NCBI RefSeq assembly: GCF_001552475.1
Contig: NZ_BCRG01000002.1
Span: 1 to 64,000, forward strand
Origin: Microbacterium oleivorans NBRC 103075
GTDB lineage: Bacteria; Actinomycetota; Actinomycetes; Actinomycetales; Microbacteriaceae
Length of the DNA stretch: 64,000 nt
Direction: 5' to 3'
Shown here: positions 33,740 through 42,353 of the stretch, in pieces
Position numbering within the stretch: position 1 is the first letter of the stretch
Layout of the letters: each line of letters begins with the position of its first letter
Position numbers and translations under genes: made by a program
The notes under the pieces: generated by a model
Seen by the model: the letters and a program-made list of their open reading frames with translations, nothing else
What the model was told of the DNA's origin: nothing
Database searches by the model: none

Positions 33740-34657
33740 TCAGCCGAGGTTGTCGGCGATCCACTTCTTCGCGATGTCCTCCGAGGAGCGCTGGTCGACG
33801 GTCGACTCGACGTTCATGGCAACGAGCTCTTCGGGGCTCATCGCCGCGCTGACCTTGTTGATGACGCCCGCGATCTCGTCTGCCTTGTCGGCGTTCGCGA
33901 TGGGCACGACGTTCGAGGCGAGGAACAGACCCTTGGGGTCCTTCAGGGTCACCAGGTCCTTCGTCTTGATGGCGGGGTCCGCGCTGTAGACGTTGGCGAC
34001 CTGGATGTTGCCGGCGACGAGCTCGTCGACCGTCGTGTCGGCGGTGGCCTCGAACTTCGCGGTGACGCCGTAGACCTTCTCCAAGTCGGTGAAGTACGGA
34101 CGCTTCTCGAGCTCCGGTGCTCCGCCGAACGTCAATCCCGTGATGCCGGCGAGGTCGCCGATCTCGGTGAGGTTGTTCTTCTTCGCGAAGGCAGCCGTGA
34201 CGTTGTACGAGTCCTGGTCGGTCGCCGGCGAGTAGTCGAGCGCCTTCAGGTTGTCGGGAAGGGCCTTCTCGAGCGCCGCGTAGACATCGTCGGCCGTGGT
34301 CGCCTTGGCGTCCTTGTCGAAGTACTGCAGCAGGTTGCCGGTGTACTCGGGGAACAGATCGATAGAGCCGTCTTCGAGCGAGGGCATGTAGGCGTCGCGC
34401 TGGCCGATGGAGAAGTTCCGCTCGACCGTGAACCCGTCTCCTTCGAGCGCCTGCGCGTAGATCTCGGCGATGATCTCGTTTGACGGGTAGGCCTGCGAGC
34501 CGACGACGATCGTCTTCGACGTCTCGCCGCCATTGCCGCCGTTGTTGTTCGAGCCGCTGCCCTGGAGGGAGTCGCTCGAGCCGCAGGCGGACAGGGCGAA
34601 GACGGCGACGGCGGCGAGGCCGACGGTGGGCAGGATGCGGTTGCGTGTGATGGACAT
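33740..34657 (-). CDS. Osmoprotectant (glycine betaine/choline-type) ABC transporter substrate-binding lipoprotein
   Basis: A 305-residue lipoprotein (lipobox LSAC, Cys about 26) with the OpuAC/QAT-type binding fold: VVGSQAYPSNEIIAEIYAQALE, DLFPEYTGNLLQYF (aromatic ligand-cage region) and QVANVYSADPAI. It captures quaternary ammonium compounds outside the membrane and feeds the two permeases and ATPase encoded upstream on the same strand. A 40-base gap separates it from the permease gene. Confidence 0.9.
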   Translation of the reverse strand: MSITRNRILPTVGLAAVAVFALSACGSSDSLQGSGSNNNGGNGGETSKTIVVGSQAYPSNEIIAEIYAQALEGDGFTVERNFSIGQRDAYMPSLEDGSIDLFPEYTGNLLQYFDKDAKATTADDVYAALEKALPDNLKALDYSPATDQDSYNVTAAFAKKNNLTEIGDLAGITGLTFGGAPELEKRPYFTDLEKVYGVTAKFEATADTTVDELVAGNIQVANVYSADPAIKTKDLVTLKDPKGLFLASNVVPIANADKADEIAGVINKVSAAMSPEELVAMNVESTVDQRSSEDIAKKWIADNLG

Positions 34658-34697
34658 GGATGCCTCCGGATGGGGTGGTGGTCAGGATGCCTGGGGC

Positions 34698-35420
34698 TCA
34701 GGCGGTGGGTACGGACGTGCGCCGGGTGCGGCGACGCGCGGAAGGAAAGTTCTGGACGGCGACGCCCCGGGGGACGACGACGCGCTGGAACACGGCGAAC
34801 AACCCGTCGAGGGCGAGCGCGAGGACGACGACGACGATGGACGCGCCGAGGATCTGCGATGCATCCCGGGTCTGAATGCCCTGGATGAGTGAGAAGCCCA
34901 AACCGCCGAGGCCGACGTAGGCGGCGATGGTGACGGTAGCGACCACCTGCAGGACGGCAGAGCGGATGCCTCCGATCAGAAGCGGCAGTCCGAGGGGGAT
35001 CTCGATCTTCCACAACACCTGCAGGGGCGTCATCCCGACCGCTCGTCCCGCCTCGATCGTTGACCGGTTGATCGCCTCGATGCCGGCATATGCGCCGGCC
35101 AGGATCGATGGGATGGCGAGGAGGACGAAGGCCACGAACGCAGCCTGTTCTTTGAAGTTCACGCCGATAACGAGGTAGAGAAGGACGACGAGTCCGAGCG
35201 AGGGGAGCGACCGGGCGGCTCCGGAGAGGAAGACGGCGATCTCGCGTCCCTTACCCGTGTGTCCGATGGCCCACCCCGCCGGGACGGCGATCGCTGCCGC
35301 GATGGCGACCGACCCGAACGTGAAGCCGAGATGCTGCACGATCGCCTCCCACAGCGGGAGGTAGCCGGTCGAGCGGTCGGGGGAGAATATCCACGCGAAG
35401 GCCTCGAGGAAGACGTTCAT
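34698..35420 (-). CDS. Osmoprotectant ABC transporter permease (second)
   Basis: A 240-residue permease with about six helices and the binding-protein-dependent EAA-like loop (AGIEAINRSTIEAGRAVGMTPLQVLWKIEIPLGLPLL, about residues 120-157). It pairs with the other permease gene, which it overlaps by 4 bases. The C-terminal end is basic (RRRTRRTS). Confidence 0.9.
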   Translation of the reverse strand: MNVFLEAFAWIFSPDRSTGYLPLWEAIVQHLGFTFGSVAIAAAIAVPAGWAIGHTGKGREIAVFLSGAARSLPSLGLVVLLYLVIGVNFKEQAAFVAFVLLAIPSILAGAYAGIEAINRSTIEAGRAVGMTPLQVLWKIEIPLGLPLLIGGIRSAVLQVVATVTIAAYVGLGGLGFSLIQGIQTRDASQILGASIVVVVLALALDGLFAVFQRVVVPRGVAVQNFPSARRRTRRTSVPTA

Positions 35421-36094
35421 GCGGTCACCTCCTGTACCTGTGCGCGCTCACGCGGGGTGCGGATGCGGCGGGTCCACGGCATCAGAGCGCGGCCGGCGAG
35501 GACGAGGATGAGGTCGATCAGCAGGGCGATGATCACGACGGCGAGGACCCCCGAGAGCACCTCCGGGATGATCCGTCGCTGGGAGCCGTTCGTGAACAGG
35601 TACCCGAGGTTCTGGACACCGATCAGCGCGCCGACGGTGGCCAAGGAGATCGTCGAGACGGCCGTGACACGCAGGCCGGCGAGCATCACGGGACCCGCCA
35701 ATGGGAAATCGACCGTCCAGAACCGGCGAACCGGCCCGAAACCGACGGCTACGGCGGCGCCTCGGACCGCGGCGTCCACCGATGCCAAACCGTCGGTGAC
35801 CGATCGAGTCATGATCGCCACGGCGTAGATCGTGAGCGCGACGACGAGGTTCGTCTCCGAGAGGAGGCCGATACCCGTGGTCGCACTGATGAGCGCGAAC
35901 AGCCCGAAGGACGGGATCGTGTAGAGGATGCCGACGACACCGAGCAGCGTTCCGCGCAGACGTGTGAAGCGGAACGCGGCCCAACCGAAGGGGATCGCGA
36001 TCACGAAGCCGAGAACGATCGCGATGGCGCTCTGGCGAAGGTGAGCGAGCGTCAGCCGCCCGATCAGGTCGAGGTTGTCGAGCACCCAGTTCAT
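35417..36094 (-). CDS. Osmoprotectant ABC transporter permease (first)
   Basis: A 225-residue permease, paralogous to the neighbouring one, with the EAA loop GLASVDAAVRGAAVAVGFG. The start is placed at ATG 36094 (MNWVLDNLDLIGRL); the longer open frame would overlap the ATPase gene and carries a low-complexity N-terminus. The gap to the ATPase gene is 7 bases. Confidence 0.9.
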   Translation of the reverse strand: MNWVLDNLDLIGRLTLAHLRQSAIAIVLGFVIAIPFGWAAFRFTRLRGTLLGVVGILYTIPSFGLFALISATTGIGLLSETNLVVALTIYAVAIMTRSVTDGLASVDAAVRGAAVAVGFGPVRRFWTVDFPLAGPVMLAGLRVTAVSTISLATVGALIGVQNLGYLFTNGSQRRIIPEVLSGVLAVVIIALLIDLILVLAGRALMPWTRRIRTPRERAQVQEVTA

Positions 36095-36101
36095 CGGGTC
36101 G

Positions 36102-36938
36102 TCACCTCGTGTCCTCCGACGCGTCGGGGAGGAGCACACCCTGAGTCCGCCCCGACCCGTCGACGAGGACTGTTCCATTCGGGGTCTGCTTCGCGCGGAA
36201 GGCGCGCGCGCCGCGATCCGTCCCGATGAAGCTCGCGACGAACTCGTCTGCCGGCGACTCGATGATCTCCGACGGGGTGCCGCGCTGAGCGATATGAGCG
36301 CCCTTCTGGAGGATCACGACCTGATCGCCGAGGAGGAACGCCTCGTCGATGTCATGGGTGACGAAGACGATCGTCTTGTCCAGCTCTCGCTGCAGGCGGA
36401 TGACCTCGGCCTGAAGTTCCTTGCGGACGATCGGATCGACGGCCCCGAAGGGCTCGTCCATCAAGAGGATGTTGGGGTCGGCGGCGAGAGCCCGCGCCAC
36501 GCCGACGCGCTGCTGCTGGCCGCCCGACAACTGCGCGGGATAGCGATCAGCGAAAGCGGTGTCGAGCCCGACGACCTCCATGAGCTCGAGCGCTCGACGT
36601 CGTGCCGCCGCACGGGTCTGCCCGGTCAGAACGGGGACGGTGCCGATGTTGTCGACCACCGTGTAATGCGGCAGGAGGCCCGCGTTCTGAAGCACGTAAC
36701 CGATGCTCCGCCGCAGCTGCACGGCGTCGCGGGACCGGATCGACTCGCCGTCGATCACGATGTCGCCGGACGTGGGCTCGATCAGACGGTTGATCATCCG
36801 CAGGAGGGTGGTCTTGCCACACCCTGAGGATCCGACCAGGACCGTCGTCTTGCGAGCCGGCATCTCCAGCGAGACATCGTCGACGGCGGGTGCGCCGTCG
36901 CCGAAGCGCTTCGTGACGGACCGGAACTCGATCGCCAT
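36102..36938 (-). CDS. Osmoprotectant ABC transporter ATP-binding protein
   Basis: A 278-residue ATPase of the ProV/OpuCA type: Walker A GSSGCGKTT, signature LSGGQQQRVGVARA, Walker B ILLMDEPFGA, H-loop FVTHDIDEA. It lacks a full pair of CBS domains; only a short C-terminal tail follows the nucleotide-binding domain (GTVLVDGSGRTQGVLL). An AAAGGA Shine-Dalgarno lies 8 bases before ATG 36938. It is the first gene of the importer operon. Confidence 0.92.
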   Translation of the reverse strand: MAIEFRSVTKRFGDGAPAVDDVSLEMPARKTTVLVGSSGCGKTTLLRMINRLIEPTSGDIVIDGESIRSRDAVQLRRSIGYVLQNAGLLPHYTVVDNIGTVPVLTGQTRAAARRRALELMEVVGLDTAFADRYPAQLSGGQQQRVGVARALAADPNILLMDEPFGAVDPIVRKELQAEVIRLQRELDKTIVFVTHDIDEAFLLGDQVVILQKGAHIAQRGTPSEIIESPADEFVASFIGTDRGARAFRAKQTPNGTVLVDGSGRTQGVLLPDASEDTR

Positions 36939-37068
36939 AAGGGGTCCTTTCGACCGGTGTTTCAGCAAACCACAGACCCCGGACATCGGGGCAGTCCCCG
37001 CCGACCATTGACGTCACACATCGCGTATGGCAATGGGCGATTCCGGCCCGACGGAGCCGTGCCGTCGC

Positions 37069-37074
37069 TACGGT
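37069..37074 (+). promoter_or_regulatory. -10 hexamer TACGGT for the FAD oxidoreductase gene, leaderless
   Basis: TACGGT, a 6-base gap, then ATG 37081. This supports 37081 over the in-frame ATG at 37027. Confidence 0.45.
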
Positions 37075-37080
37075 GATGTG

Positions 37081-38496
37081 ATGAGCACACGCGAATACGA
37101 TCTCGTCGTCATCGGAGCCGGACCCGTCGGCGAGAACGTCGCCGACCGGGCGGTACGCGGAGGCCTGACGGCGGTGATCGTCGAGAGCGAGCTCGTCGGT
37201 GGCGAGTGCTCCTACTGGGCGTGCATGCCCTCGAAAGCGCTGCTGCGCGCCCCCGCCGCCCTTCGCGCAGCCCGCGACGTGGCCGGCGCCGCAGAGGCGG
37301 TGACGGGTCACCTCGATGTCGGCGCTGTGCTGGCGCGCCGCGACCGCATGGTCAGCGACTATCAGGACACCTCCCAGGTGTCGTGGCTGCAGAAGGCGGG
37401 GATCGACCTGGTGCGCGGCCATGGCCGTCTCTCCGGGGAGAAGGAAGTGACGGTCGAAGCGCCCGATGGGACCACGACGACACTCCGCGCGCGACACGCG
37501 GTGGCCGTCTGCACCGGATCCGCCGCGCTCATCCCCGACATCCCGGGACTGCGGGACGCTGCGCCGTGGACGAGTCGTGAGGCTACCGGGGTCCGCGTGG
37601 TGCCGTCCTCCCTCGTCGTTCTCGGCGGAGGAGTCGTCGGGGTAGAGATGGCGACCGCTTTCACCGCCCTCGGGGCAGCCGTGACCGTGATCGCTCGCTC
37701 GACCCTGCTCGGTGGGCTCGAGGACTTCGCGGGCGAGGCGGTCGGTGCGGCGCTCACCGCTGCCGGGGCGACCATCCGTACCGGCGTCGAGGTGGATCGT
37801 ATCGAGCGTTCGGGCGCCGAGGTCACGGTGTCGCTCAGCGACGGTTCCCAGATCCTTGCCGATGAGATCCTCGTCGCGACCGGTCGCGTGCCCCGCACCG
37901 AGGACATCGGGCTCGACGTCGTCGGTCAGGAGCCGGGGTCATGGATCTCCGTGGACGACAGCCTCCGTGTCCCTGGCAGCGGCTGGCTCTACGCGGTCGG
38001 CGACGTCAACCACCGAGCCCTCCTGACGCACCAGGGAAAGTACCAGGCGCGGGTCGCCGGGGACGTCATCGCACGTCGAGCGGCCTCGGCGGACGTCGAC
38101 ACCTCCCCGTGGGGTCCGCTGGCGGCGACCGCTGACCACAGCGCGGTCCCGCAGGTCGTGTTCACGGATCCCGAGGTCGCGGCCGTCGGACACACCGCGG
38201 CATCCGCTCGTGCTGCCGGGATCGACGTTCAGGTGGTCGACTACGACCTGTCGTGGGTCGCGGGTGCGAGCACGCATTCGGATCGATACGAGGGGATGTC
38301 GCGAGCCGTCATCGATACCGATCGCGGCGTGCTGGTGGGCGCCACCTTCGTCGGGCCCGACGTAGCCGAGCTCCTGCATTCAGCCACCATCGCCATCGTC
38401 GGCGAAGTTCCGCTGCACCGCCTGTGGCACGCGGTTCCCGCCTACCCGACGGTGAGCGAAGTCTGGCTCCGGTGGCTGGAGACGGCGGGACTCTGA
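37081..38496 (+). CDS. FAD-dependent pyridine nucleotide-disulfide oxidoreductase (class I)
   Basis: A 471-residue flavoenzyme of the dihydrolipoamide dehydrogenase/mercuric reductase type. It has the FAD-binding VVIGAGPVGENVA, a redox-active pair in GGECSYWACMPSKAL (C-x4-C), the NAD(P)-binding LGGGVVGVEMATAF, the FAD motif WLYAVGDVN, and a C-terminal dimerisation domain. The usual C-terminal His-x4-Glu active-site base (HPTLSE in lipoamide dehydrogenases) is AYPTVSE here, so the His is Tyr. It is probably not a canonical lipoamide dehydrogenase; the physiological disulfide is unknown. Confidence 0.88.
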   Translation: MSTREYDLVVIGAGPVGENVADRAVRGGLTAVIVESELVGGECSYWACMPSKALLRAPAALRAARDVAGAAEAVTGHLDVGAVLARRDRMVSDYQDTSQVSWLQKAGIDLVRGHGRLSGEKEVTVEAPDGTTTTLRARHAVAVCTGSAALIPDIPGLRDAAPWTSREATGVRVVPSSLVVLGGGVVGVEMATAFTALGAAVTVIARSTLLGGLEDFAGEAVGAALTAAGATIRTGVEVDRIERSGAEVTVSLSDGSQILADEILVATGRVPRTEDIGLDVVGQEPGSWISVDDSLRVPGSGWLYAVGDVNHRALLTHQGKYQARVAGDVIARRAASADVDTSPWGPLAATADHSAVPQVVFTDPEVAAVGHTAASARAAGIDVQVVDYDLSWVAGASTHSDRYEGMSRAVIDTDRGVLVGATFVGPDVAELLHSATIAIVGEVPLHRLWHAVPAYPTVSEVWLRWLETAGL

Positions 38497-38502
38497 TCCC
38501 GC

Positions 38503-39294
38503 TCAGCCGCGGCGGACGGACTGCACGCGAGTCGTCAGCTGGTGGGCGTGCGCGAGGAGCAGTCGACCCAGCTCGGGGAGGCGGTCCGCACCGAACCGGA
38601 ACTCGACGCCCGTCAGGCTGAGCGCCCACGCGGGCCGTCCGGCGTGATCGAAGACGGCTGCGCCCAGGCCCCATGACCCGGGCACGATGAGGCCCGGATT
38701 GACCGCGTATCCACGGTCGCGCGTCTCGGCGATGCGCTGGCGGAGGGATGCCGCATCGTGGGTATGTCCCCACCGTGACGAGAGCTCGGGATGCCGACTG
38801 AGGTACGCGTCCGTGTCGTCCTCGGGCAGGAACGACAGGATGGCGAGTCCCGCTGAGGCGACGCCCAGCGGGAAGCGGACCCCTTCGCTGAGCACGAAGG
38901 ATCGGATCGGGAACGAGCCCTCTTCGCGGACGAGGCAGACCGACTCGTCGCCGCGACGGACGGAGAGAAACGCACTCTCCTCCGTCTTCACGGCGAGAGA
39001 GCGCACGATGTCGCCGGCCACGTGAGTCACGTCGTAGCGGGGGGCGGCTGCAGCCCCCATGAGGAACAGTTCGGGACCGGCGAGCCAGCGCGCCGTCCGC
39101 TCGTCCTGGTCGACGAGACCCTCAGCGCGCAGCGCGGAGAGCAGGCGGTGCGCGGTCGTCCGCGTCAGCCCAGCGTCGGCAGCCAGCTCGCGGACGCCCT
39201 TGCCCGTCATCCCCGCCGCGCTGACGAGGCGGAGCAGGTGCGCGGCACGAGCGATGGCCTGGGCGCCGGGGACGGTTGCTGTCGGTCGGTCCAC
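38503..39294 (-). CDS. IclR-family transcriptional regulator
   Basis: A 263-residue regulator. The winged helix-turn-helix spans about 15-65 (GKGVRELAADAGLTRTTAHRLLSAL), and the effector-binding domain follows (SVRRGDESVCLVREEG, FPLGVASAGLAILSF, ETRDRGYAVNPGL). The GTG at 39294 follows a TAGGGT -10 by 7 bases. It is divergent from a CoA-transferase/thiolase operon and probably controls it, in the manner of PcaR-like IclR regulators. The long upstream open frame is a shadow of the operon. Confidence 0.88.
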   Translation of the reverse strand: MDRPTATVPGAQAIARAAHLLRLVSAAGMTGKGVRELAADAGLTRTTAHRLLSALRAEGLVDQDERTARWLAGPELFLMGAAAAPRYDVTHVAGDIVRSLAVKTEESAFLSVRRGDESVCLVREEGSFPIRSFVLSEGVRFPLGVASAGLAILSFLPEDDTDAYLSRHPELSSRWGHTHDAASLRQRIAETRDRGYAVNPGLIVPGSWGLGAAVFDHAGRPAWALSLTGVEFRFGADRLPELGRLLLAHAHQLTTRVQSVRRG

Positions 39295-39304
39295 AATGTG
39301 GACC
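39288..39304. promoter_or_regulatory. Perfect palindrome, probable IclR operator
   Basis: GGTCCACA and TGTGGACC arranged around a single central base. It overlaps the start codon and the TAGGGT -10 of the IclR gene (39302-39307), so binding would block the regulator's own transcription; the divergent scoA start is 94 bases away. Confidence 0.65.
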
Positions 39305-39397
39305 CTAGGCGCGCTGGTGACCACATCGCAATGAAATCCTCGTGGTGTCTGGCCCGGACGACGCATGCTGGTAACGACCGACACGAGGGAGTGCGCA

Positions 39398-40171
39398 GTG
39401 ATCGACAAAACGGTGGCGAGCGCGGTGGAGGCTGTGGCGGACATCCCGGACGGCGCGAGTCTCGCCGTCGGCGGCTTTGGGCTTTCGGGCAACCCGATCG
39501 TTCTGATCGAGGCTTTACTCGCCCAGGGCACCCGCGACCTGTCCGTCGTGTCGAACAACTGCGGGGTTGACGATTGGGGACTGGGGGTCCTCCTCCGGGC
39601 GCGACGCATCCGAAAGATGACCTCGTCCTACGTCGGCGAGAATAAGGAGTTCGAGAGGCAGTTCCTTTCGGGTGAGCTGGAGCTGGAGCTGACCCCGCAG
39701 GGCACCCTGGCGGAAAAGCTGCGTGCCGGAGGCGCCGGCATCGCCGCGTTCTACACGCAGACGGGCGTCGGCACGCAGGTCGCCGAGGGAGGACTCCCGC
39801 GCCGGTACGACGGCAGCGGGGGAGTCGCCGTCGCGTCAGCGCCGAAGGACGTCCGCACGTTCGACGTCGCCGGCGGTGCCAAGGAGTTCGTCCTCGAAGA
39901 GGCGATCACCACCGACTTCGCCCTCGTCCACGCCCTGCGGGGCGACCGTCACGGCAACCTCGTCTTCACCAAGGCGGCGCGTAACTTCAACCCGCTCGCC
40001 GCGATGGCAGGCCGGATCTGCATCGCCCAGGTCGAGGAGCTGGTCGAGCCAGGCGCGCTCGACCCGGATGCGGTTCACCTCCCGGGTGTCTTCGTGCATC
40101 GCATCGTGGCGGTCGGCTCCGACATCGAGAAGCGCATCGAGCGACGCACCGTCGCGGCGGAAGGGAAGTGA
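39398..40171 (+). CDS. scoA: 3-oxoacid CoA-transferase subunit A
   Basis: A 257-residue alpha subunit of a class I CoA-transferase. It shows the family motif [10 protein letters not shown] near the N-terminus and the long central [18 protein letters not shown] segment. With subunit B and the thiolase it should activate acetoacetate with succinyl-CoA and cleave it to acetyl-CoA; a 3-oxoadipate (PcaI) role is an alternative, given the IclR neighbour. The GTG at 39398 is preferred, with a GAGGGAG Shine-Dalgarno; an in-frame start at 39365 would add 11 residues. Confidence 0.88.
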   Translation: MIDKTVASAVEAVADIPDGASLAVGGFGLSGNPIVLIEALLAQGTRDLSVVSNNCGVDDWGLGVLLRARRIRKMTSSYVGENKEFERQFLSGELELELTPQGTLAEKLRAGGAGIAAFYTQTGVGTQVAEGGLPRRYDGSGGVAVASAPKDVRTFDVAGGAKEFVLEEAITTDFALVHALRGDRHGNLVFTKAARNFNPLAAMAGRICIAQVEELVEPGALDPDAVHLPGVFVHRIVAVGSDIEKRIERRTVAAEGK

Positions 40172-40172
40172 C

Positions 40173-40826
40173 ATGGCGTTGACCAGGAGCGAGATGGCGG
40201 CGCGTGCCGCGGTCGAACTGCAAGACGGTTCGTACGTCAATCTCGGCATCGGGCTGCCGACGCTCGTCCCCAACCACGTACCCGACGGGGTGACCGTGGT
40301 GTTGCAGTCGGAGAACGGCATCCTCGGAGTCGGTCCGTACCCACGGGAGGAGGACGTCGACGCCGATCTCATCAACGCGGGAAAGGAGACGGTGACGACG
40401 CTGCCCGGCGCGGCCTTCTTCGACTCCGCGCTGAGCTTCGGGATGATCCGGGGCGGCAAGATCGACGCCGCGATCCTCGGTGCCATGCAGGTCTCGGCGA
40501 CCGGCGACCTGGCCAACTGGATGATCCCCGGGAAGATGGTCAAGGGCCCCGGTGGAGCGATGGACCTCGTCCATGGCGCCGAACGCGTGATCGTCCTGAT
40601 GGAGCACGTCGCCCGCGATGGGTCCCCGAAGATCGTGGTCGACTGCACTTTGCCGCTGACCGGCCGCGGCGTCGTCGACCGCATCATCACCGACCTCGCC
40701 GTCATTGACGTCACTTCGGAGGGGCTGGTCCTCATCGAGACGGCGCCAGGAGTCAGCGTGGAGGAGGTTCGGGATGCCACGGAGCCCGAGCTCCTTCTCT
40801 TGGACGGTGCGAAGGTGGAGTCATGA
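40173..40826 (+). CDS. scoB: 3-oxoacid CoA-transferase subunit B
   Basis: A 217-residue beta subunit. The catalytic glutamate that forms the CoA thioester is in LQSENGILG (E47). Other conserved parts are [12 protein letters not shown] and [22 protein letters not shown] 40173 begins one base after the scoA stop; its own stop overlaps the thiolase ATG. Assignment to acetoacetate rather than 3-oxoadipate follows from the partner thiolase and is not certain. Confidence 0.88.
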   Translation: MALTRSEMAARAAVELQDGSYVNLGIGLPTLVPNHVPDGVTVVLQSENGILGVGPYPREEDVDADLINAGKETVTTLPGAAFFDSALSFGMIRGGKIDAAILGAMQVSATGDLANWMIPGKMVKGPGGAMDLVHGAERVIVLMEHVARDGSPKIVVDCTLPLTGRGVVDRIITDLAVIDVTSEGLVLIETAPGVSVEEVRDATEPELLLLDGAKVES

Positions 40827-42004
40827 GCGAAGAGATCGTCATCGTCGGAGCAGCGCGCACCCCGCAGGGAAAACTCAAAGGTGCGCTGTCGTCCTTCTCC
40901 GCCCCGCAGCTGGGGGCATTCGCGATCCGCGGCGCCCTCGAGCGCAGCGGGGTGGATCCTGCCGCCGTCGACGCCGTCATCATGGGTCAGGTGCTCCCGG
41001 CGGGTTCGGGGCAGAACCCGGCGAGGCAGGCGGCGCTCGGGGCGGGGATCGGCTGGAACGTTCCGGCATCCGCCGTCAACAAGGTGTGCTTGTCCGGTCT
41101 GACCGCGATTATCGACGCCAAGCGGATGATCGCGTCCGGGGATGCCGCGGTCGTCGTCGCCGGCGGAATGGAATCCATGTCACGCGCGCCCCACCTGCTC
41201 ATGGGATCTCGCGATGGGTGGACCTACGGCTCGATCGAGGTGCTGGACCACATGGCGCTCGACGGACTGACGGATGCCGCGGACGGGATCTCGATGGGAC
41301 TCTCCACCGAACAGCACAACCCCGCGCTCGGCCTCACGCGCGCGGAGCAGGACCACGTCGCCGCGCTGTCGCACCAGCGCGCTGCGGCGGCGGCCGAGCA
41401 GGGTGTCTTCAACGCCGAGATCGTGCCCGTGGCGGTGCCGCAGCGCAAAGGCGACCCGCTTCGCGTCGTGGCCGACGAGGGCGTCCGCCCCGGCACGACG
41501 GTGGAGACGCTCGCGGCTCTCCGTCCCGCCTTCTCGAAAGACGGCGACATCACCGCAGGCAATGCCTCCCCGATCTCCGATGGGGCGGCGGCTGTCGTCG
41601 TGACGACGCGGGCCCGAGCGGATGCCGAAGGGTGGACGGTCCTGGCAGCCGTCGGCGCCGCGGGCCAAGTCGCCGGGCCCGACAACTCACTTCACTCGCA
41701 GCCCTCGCGCGCTATCGCGCAGGCGCTCGAACGTCAGGGGGTCGCGGCATCCGACCTCGACCTCGTGGAGATCAACGAGGCGTTCGGCGCGGTCGTCGCG
41801 CAGTCGCAGCGTGAACTGGGTGTCGATGAGTCGATCGTGAACATCCACGGCGGCGGAATTGCGATCGGTCACCCGATCGGTGCCTCGGGCGCTCGCCTCG
41901 TGGTGCACGCCGTGCACGAACTCGCCCGCCGGGGGAGCGGTACCGCGGCGGTGGGTCTCTGCGGCGGCGGTGGTCAGGGTGAAGCGCTCATCCTGACGCG
42001 CTGA
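40823..42004 (+). CDS. Acetyl-CoA C-acetyltransferase (thiolase)
   Basis: A 393-residue biosynthetic-type thiolase. The acyl-accepting Cys is in NKVCLSG (C89), and the C-terminal catalytic motifs [10 protein letters not shown] (His) and [11 protein letters not shown] (Cys) are present. The length and the [12 protein letters not shown] segment fit acetoacetyl-CoA thiolases; a beta-ketoadipyl-CoA thiolase is possible. It is the last gene of the IclR-divergent operon. Convergent with a small membrane protein gene 19 bases away. Confidence 0.9.
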   Translation: MSEEIVIVGAARTPQGKLKGALSSFSAPQLGAFAIRGALERSGVDPAAVDAVIMGQVLPAGSGQNPARQAALGAGIGWNVPASAVNKVCLSGLTAIIDAKRMIASGDAAVVVAGGMESMSRAPHLLMGSRDGWTYGSIEVLDHMALDGLTDAADGISMGLSTEQHNPALGLTRAEQDHVAALSHQRAAAAAEQGVFNAEIVPVAVPQRKGDPLRVVADEGVRPGTTVETLAALRPAFSKDGDITAGNASPISDGAAAVVVTTRARADAEGWTVLAAVGAAGQVAGPDNSLHSQPSRAIAQALERQGVAASDLDLVEINEAFGAVVAQSQRELGVDESIVNIHGGGIAIGHPIGASGARLVVHAVHELARRGSGTAAVGLCGGGGQGEALILTR

Positions 42005-42023
42005 CCCTGCGCGACGGCTCCGG

Positions 42024-42281
42024 TCAGCGGCGCGACACGCGACGCTTCAGCAGCTTCTTCTTATCGTCGTCCCGGGGGGAATCCATCGGAATGAGCTTGC
42101 CGCGCGAGGCGCGACGCGTGTCGACGACGGAGCCGACCGCGAGTGCCAGGGTGATGCCCCAGCTCAGCCACGCGAGGGCGGTGCGCCAGGTGAAGGGCTC
42201 GGGGCTCCGAGCGGAGCGCAAGAGCGTGACCCCGCCTGTGACGGCCGAGAGAAGTCCGGTTCCGAACAGGTATTTGCGCAT
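42024..42281 (-). CDS. Small membrane protein of unknown function
   Basis: An 85-residue protein with two hydrophobic helices (about 5-20 and 33-52) and a basic C-terminal tail ([15 protein letters not shown]) that should stay in the cytosol. Family not recognised. Its ATG at 42281 is 6 bases from a TAGCGT -10, so the mRNA is probably leaderless, which supports that the gene is real. Confidence 0.7.
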   Translation of the reverse strand: MRKYLFGTGLLSAVTGGVTLLRSARSPEPFTWRTALAWLSWGITLALAVGSVVDTRRASRGKLIPMDSPRDDDKKKLLKRRVSRR

Positions 42282-42287
42282 ACCACC

Positions 42288-42293
42288 ACGCTA
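42288..42293 (-). promoter_or_regulatory. -10 hexamer TAGCGT, leaderless start of the small membrane protein
   Basis: Minus-strand TAGCGT followed by 6 bases and the ATG at 42281. Confidence 0.5.
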
Positions 42294-42353
42294 TCGCGCG
42301 GAACGCATGCCGCGGTGGTTGTTAGCCTGAACTCATCCATCGAGAGGAACACC

